From: Salipiger bermudensis
GTDB lineage: Bacteria > Pseudomonadota > Alphaproteobacteria > Rhodobacterales > Rhodobacteraceae
Direction: 5' to 3'
Assembly (NCBI RefSeq): GCF_020171625.1
Contig: NZ_JAIUZY010000007.1
Location: 180,553-244,552, forward strand
DNA length: 64,000 nucleotides
Shown here: piece by piece, positions 1-9,476 of the stretch
Position numbering within the stretch: position 1 is the stretch's first letter
Layout: the number at the start of each line of letters is the position of its first letter
The notes under the pieces: model-generated
Told to the model about the DNA's origin: nothing
The model's input: the letters and a program-made list of their open reading frames with translations, nothing else
Databases searched by the model: none
Translations under genes and position numbers: made by a program

Positions 1-308
1 TGCAACGTGATGGGGCGGGTGGCGGTGGCACCGGGCGCAAGCACGATCTGGTCCGACCGGACCAGTTCACCGCCAAGCGCCGTGGCCGGGTCCTGCAGCG
101 CGAAGGGGTCCGCCGCGTCGAAGGCGCTGGAGCCCGAGAGCTGGAGCACGCTTACGGTGACCGGACGGTCGGCGCCGTCGGGGCCGGGGTTCATCCCGGC
201 CGCGCCCGAAACCCGCACGGTCATCACCGGTGCTGCGGTCTCCATGCAGCCCGCCAGCGCCAGCCCGCAGCCTCCGGTGATAAGGAAATTGCGACGATGG
301 ATCAGCAT
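1..308 (-). CDS. tssJ: TssJ-like outer-membrane lipoprotein of T6SS (3' end cut by window edge)
   Basis: About 102 codons are visible before the frame runs off the left edge. The product starts MLIHRRNFLITGG and has a lipoprotein signal ending in LALAGC, so Cys21 would be lipidated and the protein anchored in the outer membrane, where TssJ holds the TssL-TssM membrane complex. The ATG follows an AGGAGGGAC ribosome binding site that lies inside the end of tagH, one base beyond its stop. Its place directly after tagH in a T6SS operon and the lipobox support TssJ; the rest of the domain is only partly in view, so another T6SS lipoprotein cannot be fully excluded. Confidence 0.78.
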   Translation of the reverse strand, partial: MLIHRRNFLITGGCGLALAGCMETAAPVMTVRVSGAAGMNPGPDGADRPVTVSVLQLSGSSAFDAADPFALQDPATALGGELVRSDQIVLAPGATATRPITL

Positions 309-309
309 G

Positions 310-1860
310 TCAGTCCCTCCTCTGGTTTTCATAGGCGTCGCGGAAATCCGCCCCGACCTCGCCGAGGAACTGCTCCTCGGCGGAGCGCGCGATTTCGCGG
401 TAACGCTCCTCGTAAAGCTGCCACAGCTTGGCGCTGCGCCCGCCCGCGATCAGGCTCTCGAGCAGGCCGACAGTCTCCATCTCGCGAGAGATCTCGGCGG
501 GATCGAACTTGTCGACCATGCGACGCAGCGCGGTCTGCAGCGCCGACCAGGTCCGCACCTGATGATCGGTGAGATCGCGGAACGCCTCGGCCAGCGCCGC
601 TTCGGGCGCGAGATATCCACGCCCGCGCGGGCGGATCAGCGCCTCGAGCCCCTCCTCGGTGGTGGCGAGGAATTTCAGCGGGTTGACGTCCTGGCTGGCG
701 ATGATGGTCTGGGCCACGCGCACCTTCTGGCGCTCCTTGGCGCGGGTGCGCAGCAGCAGCATGACGCCCTCGACCATGGCGCGCATGGCCGCACCGATGC
801 GCTCGATGTCGGCATCGCTCCAGTCGTCGCGGCCCCCGGGCTCGAGCCCCATGCCCCGCAACAGCGCCTCGAGCCGGTCGCCCTGCCCGCTCGCCGGTGA
901 CGGAGCGCTGGCTGCGGGCTGCCGGGGCTGGGCCGGCGGCACGGAGGCGGCAGGCGGATGGGTGCGCTCCACCGGTCGCGCGACGGCAGCCACGCACGGC
1001 TCGGCACGCGGCTCGGGCGCGCTCTCCGGCTCCGGCGCGGCTGGCGGGCCGAAAGAAACCTCTGCCGGCAGGATCGGCGTCTCATCCCCGTCCGGCTCTT
1101 CGGGTGGATCGACCTGCGCCACGGGCGGCGCAAGCCCTGCCGAGAGATCGGCGAACAGGCCGGACCGACGCGGCGACTGCTCCGGGTCGGGCGCGGCTTC
1201 AGTACCAGAGCGGCGCGCACCGATGTCCTCTTCGTCTGAGAAATAGCCCCGTCCGGGCCGCTCGCGCTGGCGCGGTGCCGCGTCCTCGCGCCGCGGCGCG
1301 CCCGGGGCCGCGCCACGCAGATCAAGCTCGAACGGGTCGGCCTGATCCAGCGGCCTCGGCGGTCTGGGCGCGTCCTTCTCCCAGCTCAGCGCCTCCTCCC
1401 CATCGCGGCGCAGACCGAAGGGATCGGGCAGCGAGGCCGGGCGCTCGGGCGGCAGGGCAACCTCCTCGGGCGGGCCGAAATCGAAACCGCCAGCCCCCCC
1501 CCTCTCGGGCGCCACGGCGCCACTGTTCGGCGCATCCAAAGCAGCACTGGCCGTCTCCACGCGCAGGGTGAAATCCCCCAGCCGCAGCCGCATCCCCGGC
1601 TCCAGCGGCACCGCGTTGCCGGTGCCCACCGGGTTGGCGGCGTTGTCGATGAACAGCCCGCCAGAGGAGGCATCGGTGACCATCACCCGTCCGTCCTCGT
1701 CCGACAGCACGCAATGCCGGCGCGACACGAACATCTCGGGATCGTCGAGCTGCCAGTCGGCATCGTCGCTGCGCCCGATGCTGAGCCGCCCGCCGTCAAA
1801 GACCATCTCGGTCACCGCCTGCGGGCGCGGGGCCGCCTCGATCACCAGTCGCAGGCTCAT
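310..1860 (-). CDS. tagH: FHA-domain T6SS accessory protein TagH (ImpI/VasC type)
   Basis: This 516-residue protein has an N-terminal FHA phosphothreonine-binding domain in roughly the first 100 residues, with the motifs SIGRS and SRRHC. A long Pro/Ala/Glu-rich linker follows, then a conserved C-terminal helical domain of about 180 residues typical of TagH/ImpI. In the threonine-phosphorylation pathway of T6SS the FHA protein is recognised after phosphorylation by the kinase PpkA, and such a kinase is encoded at 12360-14453. The start overlaps the tssG stop in an ATGA arrangement, which favours this ATG over an upstream in-frame one that would extend far into tssG. Role in assembly control is inferred from the family. 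Confidence 0.88.
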   Translation of the reverse strand: MSLRLVIEAAPRPQAVTEMVFDGGRLSIGRSDDADWQLDDPEMFVSRRHCVLSDEDGRVMVTDASSGGLFIDNAANPVGTGNAVPLEPGMRLRLGDFTLRVETASAALDAPNSGAVAPERGGAGGFDFGPPEEVALPPERPASLPDPFGLRRDGEEALSWEKDAPRPPRPLDQADPFELDLRGAAPGAPRREDAAPRQRERPGRGYFSDEEDIGARRSGTEAAPDPEQSPRRSGLFADLSAGLAPPVAQVDPPEEPDGDETPILPAEVSFGPPAAPEPESAPEPRAEPCVAAVARPVERTHPPAASVPPAQPRQPAASAPSPASGQGDRLEALLRGMGLEPGGRDDWSDADIERIGAAMRAMVEGVMLLLRTRAKERQKVRVAQTIIASQDVNPLKFLATTEEGLEALIRPRGRGYLAPEAALAEAFRDLTDHQVRTWSALQTALRRMVDKFDPAEISREMETVGLLESLIAGGRSAKLWQLYEERYREIARSAEEQFLGEVGADFRDAYENQRRD

Positions 1861-2921
1861 GATGCCCCTCCCGCCGCCGCTCCGGTGCGCTCGGTGAGGC
1901 TGCCGAAACAGAGCTCGTCGCCATCGCGCCCCGCCACCGGGTCGAGCCAAAGCGTTTGCCCCAGCCTCCCCGCGCCGAGGCGCGCCTCGGGCACCTCGTC
2001 GGCGCGCAGCACGAGGCGCAGGCCGAAATCGAGGTCGCGCCCCATGGCAAAGACCACCGCATGACGCAGCCGGTCCCACGCCGCTGTATCACCGAGGAAG
2101 GTGGTGAACTGCGCCAGCGACAGCGGCCCGAGCCGGACCTCGGCGCGAGACTGCCGGTCATAGCTGCGCGCGCCCACCACCGCCCCGGTGCCGAGGCCGC
2201 AATATTGCCGCCCCACGCGGGTCTGCAGCGGTTCGGGGATCTCGATCCAGTGGCCGCAGAACTCGGCGATGCGCACCGGCATCTCGAGCACCGTCTCGAG
2301 GAAGCGCGCCAACCGCTCGGGGCTGCGCACCTCCTGCGCCAGCGAGGTGGCGTGGTGCAGCTTGGAGCCGTCGAGCCGGCGGTCGCCGGTCAGCTCTCCG
2401 GGCAGCCCGATCCCCGCCAGGGCGCGCAGCATCGCGGTGATGCGCGCGCCGTCGCTCTGGGCGATGTGGATCTCGGGCCGGGTGTCGGCCCAGGCGCGCC
2501 AGTAAAGCGCGATCATCCGGTGCTGCAGCAGGTTGGCGAATTCAAGAAAGGAGGTGTCGGCGGTGACGCCCTCGCTCTCGCCCGAGAACCAGCGGTTCGA
2601 CAGGCGCTGCAGGATCCAGCGCGTCATGTGCAGCGGCATCGGCCCCTCGGGCCCGATCAGCCCCAGCAGGTTGACCGTGACCTGCGCCGGGTGATCACCC
2701 CTCTCAGGCGTGAAGGCCGCGAGATCGGAGGTGGCAAAGCTCATCCGCGCCGACTGACCCAGCCGGGCAGGCTCGCGCCCGGCATCGCCGGAGCGTCCGA
2801 AGCGGCGGCCTCCGGTCTCGAGCTGGCGCAGCAACTCGAAGAAATCCATCTCGGCGATCTCCTCCGCCGAGGGGGGCGCGGCGCTCAGATCAGCGCGCGT
2901 GTGCCCGGCGTCATCGGCCAT
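1857..2921 (-). CDS. tssG: T6SS baseplate protein TssG
   Basis: A 354-residue TssG (ImpH/VasB) protein of the T6SS baseplate, where it works with TssE, TssF and TssK in the cytoplasm. Family features visible are the early FFELLRQLE segment, the FTPERGDHPAQVTVNLLGL stretch and the block PLHMTRWILQRL. The chosen ATG has a strong GGAGGTGAC ribosome binding site and lies 37 bp inside the end of tssF; a longer open frame upstream is only the antisense shadow of tssF. The 3' end overlaps tagH by four bases. Confidence 0.93.
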   Translation of the reverse strand: MADDAGHTRADLSAAPPSAEEIAEMDFFELLRQLETGGRRFGRSGDAGREPARLGQSARMSFATSDLAAFTPERGDHPAQVTVNLLGLIGPEGPMPLHMTRWILQRLSNRWFSGESEGVTADTSFLEFANLLQHRMIALYWRAWADTRPEIHIAQSDGARITAMLRALAGIGLPGELTGDRRLDGSKLHHATSLAQEVRSPERLARFLETVLEMPVRIAEFCGHWIEIPEPLQTRVGRQYCGLGTGAVVGARSYDRQSRAEVRLGPLSLAQFTTFLGDTAAWDRLRHAVVFAMGRDLDFGLRLVLRADEVPEARLGAGRLGQTLWLDPVAGRDGDELCFGSLTERTGAAAGGAS

Positions 2922-4762
2922 GTCACCTCCGTCTGCTGATGGGTCAGTTTCGTGCGGGTCCGGATGAAGGAATTGATCGCCGCGTGGCGCGCGAACAGCC
3001 GCGACAGCAGCGCTGAGAGCAGCAGGTCGCTGCCGCCCGAAAGCATCTGGTCGTTGACCAGCAGGGTGATCTCGGTGCCGCGCCCGAAGCAGATCGGCCC
3101 AGCGCGTTGCAACCGCTCGACGATCGAGCGCGCCTCGATGCCCTCGACGCTCTCGCCGTGGCGGCGCAGGCTCGGGTCGCCGCGATCGGCATAGAGCGCG
3201 ATCAGCGCCTGCAGCGGCTCGGCACCGTCGCGGCTCTCGGTCAGCGAGATGTTGTTGAGGCCGAGCTGGCTGATCCAGCGCCATGTCAGGTGATCGAGCT
3301 GTCCCTCGCCGCCCGCGCCGTGCGGCAGGCTCGAGCGCAGCGAAGGGCGCGGCCGGCGCATGTTGCGCAGCAGGCGGATCTCCTGCACCGGATCGCCGGT
3401 CTCGAGGGTGAGCTTGGGCATGTCGTCGAGGATCGGCAGATCGCGGTTGGTGCAGAGGGCCCGCACATCGAGCCGGTGCAGCGGCTTGGTCGCCTCGCCC
3501 CCCGCCGGGCGAGCGATCGAGAGGTAGAAATCGTCGCCCGCATAGCTCGAGCGGGTCTGGCCACGGCGCACCTCTTCGGTGTCGGGCAGGCGCGGACGGC
3601 GCTCGGCGGAATAGACCGCGCCGCTGTCGGCGCTGACCTCGGTCGAGAACAGCGGCTTGACCCGTGCCCGAGGGCCGTCGGCTTCGGCGTCCTCGACCCG
3701 CAGCAGGCGGTAGATTTCGTAATCCTTGGGGCGGGTGCGGTCGGCCTGCACGATATGGGCCGAGCGGTTGCGGCGCAGCTCCACGAGGTTGCACTCGTGC
3801 TCGAAGAGGTTGACCACCGGGCTCACGAACAGGCTCAGGTCCTGCGCCGAGGTGCTGGCAAGCGCGCCGCGCGCCTCGCTCAACAGCACCACGATCTCGG
3901 CCTTGCCGGTGTCGCAGGCGCGGATCACCGGGGCGAGCCCGTCGAGCCGGAGATAGTGGAAGCGCTCGGGCATCAGGAAATACTCGCGCAGCAGCCGGTA
4001 CCCCTCGAACGAGGGCCGCACCCGTGGCAGCAGCGCCTCGCCGTCGGAGAGGCCGACCATCTGCGGCGCGCCCACCCGGCGGAACGGGGTGCGTCCGTCG
4101 GCGGGCCGTGCCGCGGCCCCTGCCCCGAAGCCGAACACCGCGTCAAACAGCGCGCCGCCGCGAGCGCCGGTGCCGAGATAGACGTCGAGCCGGTCGAGCG
4201 ACAGGTCCGACAGCGCCCCCGCCCCCTGCCGCTCGATCTCGACAAGCAGCCCGGCCGAGGCTTCGCGGGTCAGCGCCTGGCTCACCCCCGCCTGCGCCAG
4301 CGCGCCACGATCCGGCAGGTACCGCGCCGCGCCGAGCCTGATCGGCCAGAGATGCACCTCCTGTGCGGTGGTGTAGGTGCAGCGGGTCTGCAGACCCTCG
4401 CGCAGCCCCGAGACCAGCCGCGTGCCGCGCTTCATGCGATAGCCGTCGAGCATCCGCTCGACCTGCGGCCCCGGCCCCATGCGCGCCATCGACATCGCCG
4501 GGGACGGCCCGGCGAGATCGGGATAGAGCATGTCGAGCAGGTTGCGCACGTAGCGGCTCGCCTCGGCATCGACCTTGAGCCGGGTGCGCGCGGCAAGGAA
4601 GGCCACCCCCTCGAGCAGGCGCTCGACATACGGGTCAGGGCACGGCACCGCGTCGAGCGCGAGATTGCGCGCCACGTTGGGATGCAGCGCGGCGAATTCC
4701 TGCGCCAGCCCGCGGATATGGCCAAGCTCCTCTTCGTAGTAATCAAGGAAGACCGCGTCCAT
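2885..4762 (-). CDS. tssF: T6SS baseplate protein TssF
   Basis: A 625-residue TssF (ImpG/VasA), the usual length for the family. The start MDAVFLDYYEEELGHI and the following ALHPNVA region match the N-terminus of TssF, and the C-terminal part has the typical segment on first-come-last residues before LTHQQTEVTWP. It forms the wedge of the baseplate with TssG and TssE. Its ATG shares one base with the tssE stop codon, so translation is probably coupled, and it overlaps tssG at its 3' end. Confidence 0.95.
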   Translation of the reverse strand: MDAVFLDYYEEELGHIRGLAQEFAALHPNVARNLALDAVPCPDPYVERLLEGVAFLAARTRLKVDAEASRYVRNLLDMLYPDLAGPSPAMSMARMGPGPQVERMLDGYRMKRGTRLVSGLREGLQTRCTYTTAQEVHLWPIRLGAARYLPDRGALAQAGVSQALTREASAGLLVEIERQGAGALSDLSLDRLDVYLGTGARGGALFDAVFGFGAGAAARPADGRTPFRRVGAPQMVGLSDGEALLPRVRPSFEGYRLLREYFLMPERFHYLRLDGLAPVIRACDTGKAEIVVLLSEARGALASTSAQDLSLFVSPVVNLFEHECNLVELRRNRSAHIVQADRTRPKDYEIYRLLRVEDAEADGPRARVKPLFSTEVSADSGAVYSAERRPRLPDTEEVRRGQTRSSYAGDDFYLSIARPAGGEATKPLHRLDVRALCTNRDLPILDDMPKLTLETGDPVQEIRLLRNMRRPRPSLRSSLPHGAGGEGQLDHLTWRWISQLGLNNISLTESRDGAEPLQALIALYADRGDPSLRRHGESVEGIEARSIVERLQRAGPICFGRGTEITLLVNDQMLSGGSDLLLSALLSRLFARHAAINSFIRTRTKLTHQQTEVTWPMTPGTRALI

Positions 4763-5484
4763 CAGCGCTCCTCCAGCGTGGTGCGGGCATTGCCGTTGTC
4801 GAGGTCGATCGTGGTCGACAGGCGCATTCGCTCGGGCACCGGCGAGAGCAGCAGCGTGCCCTCGATGTGGATCACCAGCCCGGCCTTCGCCGAGCGCTCG
4901 ACTTTGACCCGGACGCTGTCGCGTTTGAGGCGCGGTTCGAAGGTGTTCATCACCAGCTTGAGTTCGCGTGCCAGCGCGTCGGCGTCGAAATCCAGCCCAT
5001 TGCGCCCCGAGAACGACGGCACACCGTAATTGAGCACGCTGCGGCGCACCTCGGGAAACTCCGCAAGAAGCGCCCCGGGGCTCTGGTGGTCCAGCATTTC
5101 GCGCTCGGTCAGCAAGAAATCCGCCTCCAGCCGCTCGGTGTTGAACAGGATCTCGATGTCGCGCCGCACGGCCTCGCGCAGGACATCCGCGGTGACCACG
5201 ATGCCGCTGTCCTCGAGCATCCTCTGCCGCGTGCGCAGCCCGAACAGGCGCCGCGCGAGAACGCGGGTCTCGTCGTCGAGGCCGTCGCGGCGCTCGATGC
5301 CGCGCAGGCCGCCCTCGAGCAGCACGCCGACCTCTTCGGCCGTGCCCAGCACCGCCGCGAGATCGCGCGACAGGGCATCGGCCTCGGCCGCAAGCCCCGG
5401 CAGGTCGTTGACCAACCGGTCCCAGAGGGACGGCTGGACAACTTCCTGCCGGGACACGGCCTGCGACTTGCTACTTTCGGGCAT
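4762..5484 (-). CDS. tssE: T6SS baseplate gp25-like protein TssE, with long N-terminal extension
   Basis: The C-terminal 150 residues are a gpW/gp25-like lysozyme-family domain that closes the base of the sheath; the conserved block RSVLNYGVPSFSG and the terminal DLDNGNARTTLEER segment support TssE. At 240 residues it is longer than the common 130-180, because about 90 residues precede the gp25 domain (helical, rich in Ala, Asp and Leu, starting MPESSKSQAVSRQE). I see no alternative start with a good ribosome binding site that would remove this extension. It lies 22 bp after hcp and one base overlaps tssF. Confidence 0.9.
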   Translation of the reverse strand: MPESSKSQAVSRQEVVQPSLWDRLVNDLPGLAAEADALSRDLAAVLGTAEEVGVLLEGGLRGIERRDGLDDETRVLARRLFGLRTRQRMLEDSGIVVTADVLREAVRRDIEILFNTERLEADFLLTEREMLDHQSPGALLAEFPEVRRSVLNYGVPSFSGRNGLDFDADALARELKLVMNTFEPRLKRDSVRVKVERSAKAGLVIHIEGTLLLSPVPERMRLSTTIDLDNGNARTTLEER

Positions 5485-5506
5485 GGGGAGTGCTCATCGG
5501 CGCGCC

Positions 5507-6016
5507 TCAGGCCCCCATGGCGATGTCGAACTCGACCTCGTGCTCGTCTCCGGCAGAGTGATCCTCTTCCTGGACAACGTACTTGATCTTGATGTTCTCG
5601 AACGCGAAGCCGATCTTTTCCTGAAGCTCCTGACCTTCACGCTCGATGCCCTCGGAATCGGTGATCCGTCCGACGCCGTCGATCTCGTATCTCGAGATGA
5701 TCGTGTTGGTCATGGTGATGGTGAGGTAGTCGAGATGGGCATCGCCCGAGTCCCGCCGCACCGTCACGATCACGTCCTTAAAGCTCTTCGCCTGCATCGC
5801 GGCGAGCGCGATATAGGGCGAAGAGGCATCGTAGACCTTCTTGCAGTAGAGCGACGAGACCTCCGCGCGCGAGCGCGCCCGGCCACGGCCGGTTTGGGCG
5901 GTGGCGGCCTGCTCGACCGACCACATGATGTCGGTGATGTCGATCTCGTCCTCATGGTCGGCGCGCTGCGACTCGCCGTCGATATCCGGGATTTTCAGAT
6001 AGCCGGTAAATGCCAT
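5507..6016 (-). CDS. hcp: Hcp (TssD) tube protein
   Basis: A 169-residue Hcp family protein, starting MAFTGYLKIPDIDGES. Hexameric rings of Hcp stack to make the inner tube that is propelled and released by T6SS. The mid-region with SSLYCKKVYDASSP and the C-terminal KIKYVVQEEDHS segment fit the family. The ATG has a GGAGAGG ribosome binding site 4 bases upstream. It sits between tssC and tssE, the usual location for the housekeeping tube subunit. Confidence 0.95.
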   Translation of the reverse strand: MAFTGYLKIPDIDGESQRADHEDEIDITDIMWSVEQAATAQTGRGRARSRAEVSSLYCKKVYDASSPYIALAAMQAKSFKDVIVTVRRDSGDAHLDYLTITMTNTIISRYEIDGVGRITDSEGIEREGQELQEKIGFAFENIKIKYVVQEEDHSAGDEHEVEFDIAMGA

Positions 6017-6046
6017 TCTACCTCTCCATTTGCTTCAAATTCAGTA

Positions 6047-7555
6047 TTACGATTTCACGGAGGGCAGCTCGGAGACGAGCCTCAGGCTCGCGTTGATCCC
6101 CTCCAGCTGGTAATGCGGCCGAAGGTAGAAGCGGGCGTTGTAATACCCGGGACGTCCCTCGACGCTGTCCACCTGCACCTCGGCGGCGGCAAGCGGTCGT
6201 CGGGCCTTGGCCTTGTCATCGGCCATGGCCGGATTGGCGAGGACGTAGCGGTTAATCCACTCTCCCAGCCAAACCTGCATATCGGCGCGTTCCTTGAAGC
6301 TTCCGACTTTGTCGCGCGCGATGGCTTTGAGGTAATGGGCGAACCGGCTGACCGGAAACAGATAGGGAAGGTTCGCCGACAGGCGTTCGTTGGCCTGCGC
6401 ATCCGGGTCGAGCAGCTTGCCGGCCCGCGTTTCGTCATCCTGCAAGGAGTGTGCCCCGATGAAGGCGGCCACGTCGGTGTTCTTGCGGTGCAGGATGGGC
6501 ATCATGCCGAGCTTGGCGAGTTCCGCCTCGCGCCGGTCGTCGATGGCGATCTCGGTGGGGCATTTCATCGCCACCGAGCCGTCGTCGGTGGGGAAAGTGT
6601 GCACCGGCAGGTTCATCACCGTGCCGCCGGATTCCACGCCCCGGATCTGCGTCCCCCAGCCCGAGATCTTGTGGCTGCGGTTGATGTTCACGCCCATGGC
6701 GAAGGCCGCATTCATCCAGACGTAATGGTCGTGCTGGCCGTCGAGCTCTTCCTCGAAGTCGAAGCCCTTCACCGGCACCGTCTCGGCGCCATAGGGCAGA
6801 CGCCCGAGCACCCGCGGCATGGTCAGGCCGATATAGCGCGCATCCTCGGATTCGCGCAGCGACTGCCAGCTGGCATATTCCGGGCTCGACACGATCTGCT
6901 CGAGATCCTGCGGGTTGGGCAGTTCCTGCCAGCTTTCCATGCGGAACAGCTGCGGCGCGGCGGCGGCGATGAACGGGGCGTGCGCCGAGGCGCAGATGCC
7001 ACTGAGATTGCGCAACATGCCCACGTCCTTGGGCTTGTGGCTGAACTCGTAGGCCCCGACGATGGCGCCGAAGGGCTCGCCCCCGAACATCGAGTACTCG
7101 TCCGAGTAGATCTTCTTGAAGACCGCCGACTGGTCCCACATCTGGCCCTCGTAATCCTCGAGGTGATCGGCCAGCTCGTCCTTCTTCATGTTCATCACCC
7201 GGATCTTCAGCTTCTGATCCGTTTCGGTGTTGTTCACGAGGTAATGCAGCCCGCGCCAGGTGCCCTCGATCTCGCGCACCTCCGGGGCGTGCAGGATTTC
7301 GTTCATCTGCTTCGACAGCATCTGATCGATGCCCGCGATCAGCGACTTGATCGATTTCACCGCGTTGCCCGAAATCGTCGCGGTGCCCGACTTCTCCTTC
7401 GCCGCCACCGCAAGGTTGGCGACCAGCGACTGCAGCTTGTCGCTCTCGGCGTCCTTGACGCGGAAATCCTTCTCGAGCAGCGAGGAGAACTCCCCGAGGT
7501 CGAGCGCTTCGGCCTCGGTTGCGCCAGCGGCGTCGGTCTTCTGTTCCTGCGCCAT
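6047..7555 (-). CDS. tssC: T6SS contractile sheath large subunit TssC
   Basis: A 502-residue TssC (VipB/ImpD). The segment EIEGTWRGLHYLV near residue 100 and the conserved DVGMLRNLSGICASAHAPF region are characteristic. With TssB it forms the contractile sheath around the Hcp tube; the sheath is recycled by TssH. It starts 3 bp after the tssB stop, so the two sheath subunits are co-translated. The C-terminus has the standard YYNARFYLRPHYQLEG strand region. Confidence 0.97.
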   Translation of the reverse strand: MAQEQKTDAAGATEAEALDLGEFSSLLEKDFRVKDAESDKLQSLVANLAVAAKEKSGTATISGNAVKSIKSLIAGIDQMLSKQMNEILHAPEVREIEGTWRGLHYLVNNTETDQKLKIRVMNMKKDELADHLEDYEGQMWDQSAVFKKIYSDEYSMFGGEPFGAIVGAYEFSHKPKDVGMLRNLSGICASAHAPFIAAAAPQLFRMESWQELPNPQDLEQIVSSPEYASWQSLRESEDARYIGLTMPRVLGRLPYGAETVPVKGFDFEEELDGQHDHYVWMNAAFAMGVNINRSHKISGWGTQIRGVESGGTVMNLPVHTFPTDDGSVAMKCPTEIAIDDRREAELAKLGMMPILHRKNTDVAAFIGAHSLQDDETRAGKLLDPDAQANERLSANLPYLFPVSRFAHYLKAIARDKVGSFKERADMQVWLGEWINRYVLANPAMADDKAKARRPLAAAEVQVDSVEGRPGYYNARFYLRPHYQLEGINASLRLVSELPSVKS

Positions 7556-7558
7556 GCG

Positions 7559-8098
7559 TCAGTCCTCCTTGCTGTCGGCCTGCGCGGCCATGGCCTGCTC
7601 GGCGGCCTGCGCCAGCAGCGGCTCGTTGTTGAGAAGCTGGGCGATGCGCTTTTCGGCATCGACCTTGCCATCCATGTAGCTGAGCAGTTCCTCGAGCTTG
7701 CGGCGCATCCCCAGAAGCTCGTTGAGCGCCGGCACCTGTTCGGCGACCTTGTCGGGGGCGAAATCGCTCATGCTCTTGAAGCTGAGATCGACGAACATCT
7801 CCTCGTCCGCCGCCTCGCCCTCGTCCGCCGGGAGGGTGTTCTTCACCCGTGCCTTCACCCGCGGAGCCAGCGCTTCCATGAACTTGTTGAAGCGTCCGGC
7901 ATCGGTCTCGACGAAATTGCGCTCGCCGATCGGCTTCTTGGCCTCAGGGGTCTCGGAGGCCCCGGACAGGTCCGCCAGAACCCCCATCACGAAAGGCAGC
8001 TCGATGGTCGTGGGGCTGCCGTAATGCTCCACGTCATAGGCGATCTGAACCCGGGGGGCCCGGTTTCGTTCAATGACTTTCTGCTTGCTGTCGGCCAT
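7559..8098 (-). CDS. tssB: T6SS contractile sheath small subunit TssB
   Basis: A 179-residue TssB (VipA/ImpB) starting MADSKQKVIERNRAPRVQI, with the family block ELPFVMGVLADLSG and the sheath-forming region with FVDLSFKSMSDFAP. It partners TssC, encoded 3 bp downstream. The length is normal for the family. Confidence 0.97.
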   Translation of the reverse strand: MADSKQKVIERNRAPRVQIAYDVEHYGSPTTIELPFVMGVLADLSGASETPEAKKPIGERNFVETDAGRFNKFMEALAPRVKARVKNTLPADEGEAADEEMFVDLSFKSMSDFAPDKVAEQVPALNELLGMRRKLEELLSYMDGKVDAEKRIAQLLNNEPLLAQAAEQAMAAQADSKED

Positions 8099-8119
8099 CC
8101 GAATACCTTTCCTGTGTCC

Positions 8120-9277
8120 CTATTTCTTCGTGTCGTCGACCCCGGCGATGTTGCGGAATTCCTTCAGTCCCGAGGGCGCGATCTCTTCCATCAGCTCCAA
8201 GAAATCCATCGCCACCATGCGCCGCATCCGCCGGGCGAGATGCGGGATCGGCGAGGAGGGCTCGGTGCGCTCGTAAAATGCGACGATGCGGTCGAGCGAC
8301 GTCTCGACATCGGCGCGGTTGCGGATCGCGCCGTCGACCGCCGGCGCGGCCGGTGCGGCCGGTGCGGCGGCGGCAGGCGCGGGGCCGGCGACGGATGGCG
8401 CGACCGCATCATCCGGCGCGGGCGCGGCGGGTGGTGTCTCTGACGTGGACGCCCCTGCCACGGCGGCCCGCCCGGTCTCGAGGCTGGCGCGGCAGCGCTC
8501 GAGAAACGCGAGCAGCTCGGGCAGGATCAGGCCCTGCCCCTCTGGCAGCCCGGCGCGCTCATCGAACGCGGCGCACAGCGCCTTGAGGCCCGCCTCGCAG
8601 GCCACCAGATCCGCGATCATCGCGTCGGCGCGCGCACTCTCCTCCGTGGCGAGTGCGCGTGTCGCCGCAGTCACCCTGTTCACCCGCTGGCCGTGCTTCG
8701 AGAGCAGCGCGTCCTTCTCGGCCTGACTGAGGCCCGAGGCCGCGCGGTTGAGCATCTCGAAATCGCTCAGCCCCGCCTGCGCGAGGTCATCGCCGCTGAT
8801 CGGGCCGATGCCGCGCGGGGTCAGGACGTAGCCCCAGCGCAAATCGCCAAGCAAGCCGTTGTCGTCATTCTCGAGCTGGCGCAGCGCGTTGGAGCGCGGC
8901 AGCACCGCCATCTTGGGATCGGGCCGGTCGCGCAGCGCCGGGTGCAGGCTGTCCCAATGCTCGGCCAGCGTCCGGGTCAGCAGCTCGAGCCCGTGGCGCA
9001 GCCCTTCGAAGCCCTCGGTGCCGTAGGCGGCCCGTACGAGGATGACCAAGAGTCGCAGATCGCGACCATCGGCAGAGAGCGCGCGGCCCTCGTCCATGAT
9101 CTGTTGCCAAGGGACCGAGGCCGCCGCCTCGTTGATGGTACCGTCTTCCTTGAGGCGCACAGTTCTGTCGGAGACCTCGAGCAAACGCTCGATGGCGTGG
9201 AACCGACCATCATTTCTCAACTCGGCACCAGAAGGCTGATCGCCTTCTACGGGCGCCAGGAGCGAAACGAACTCCAT
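8120..9277 (-). CDS. tssA: T6SS assembly protein TssA
   Basis: A 385-residue TssA with the N-terminal ImpA_N domain, including the pattern LLAPVEGDQPSGAELR at residues 6-21 and the RAAYGTEGFEGL segment. A central Ala/Pro-rich linker (around residues 280-320) joins it to a C-terminal domain with SPIPHLARRMRRMVAMDFLELMEE. TssA caps the growing sheath and coordinates baseplate and sheath. It lies 21 bp before tssB. The 199 bp between this gene and tssH suggests that tssA may begin a separate transcript. Confidence 0.92.
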   Translation of the reverse strand: MEFVSLLAPVEGDQPSGAELRNDGRFHAIERLLEVSDRTVRLKEDGTINEAAASVPWQQIMDEGRALSADGRDLRLLVILVRAAYGTEGFEGLRHGLELLTRTLAEHWDSLHPALRDRPDPKMAVLPRSNALRQLENDDNGLLGDLRWGYVLTPRGIGPISGDDLAQAGLSDFEMLNRAASGLSQAEKDALLSKHGQRVNRVTAATRALATEESARADAMIADLVACEAGLKALCAAFDERAGLPEGQGLILPELLAFLERCRASLETGRAAVAGASTSETPPAAPAPDDAVAPSVAGPAPAAAAPAAPAAPAVDGAIRNRADVETSLDRIVAFYERTEPSSPIPHLARRMRRMVAMDFLELMEEIAPSGLKEFRNIAGVDDTKK

Positions 9278-9476
9278 GCGAAATGGCCTCTTAAAAATGA
9301 ATTAACGAAACAAAGTGTTACAGAAGTACTTGATTCTGGCAACAATATTGGAGGTAAGGTTTTCAATGCCCGAAAAAGCGGCTCACTGAAAACAAAGACT
9401 GACGTTGGGTCAAGATTCACTCAATAGTTGCAGGTGCTTGGCTCGCCCGGAGCCTCGAAAGCGCCGGACAGCGACC
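9278..9476. other. AT-rich intergenic stretch between tssH and tssA, likely promoter of tssA operon
   Basis: This is one of the few visibly AT-rich stretches in the T6SS region (for example around 9290-9370). It holds no credible gene. Its position before tssA and the following sheath genes makes a promoter likely, but I could not settle on a convincing -35/-10 or sigma-54 pair by eye. Confidence 0.4.

Noticed and set aside
5030..8443. Plus-strand open frame of over 1100 codons
   Set aside because: It is antisense to tssE, hcp, tssC, tssB and tssA, has the biased His/Arg/Leu-rich composition of a shadow frame in GC-rich DNA, and no ribosome binding site or family motif.
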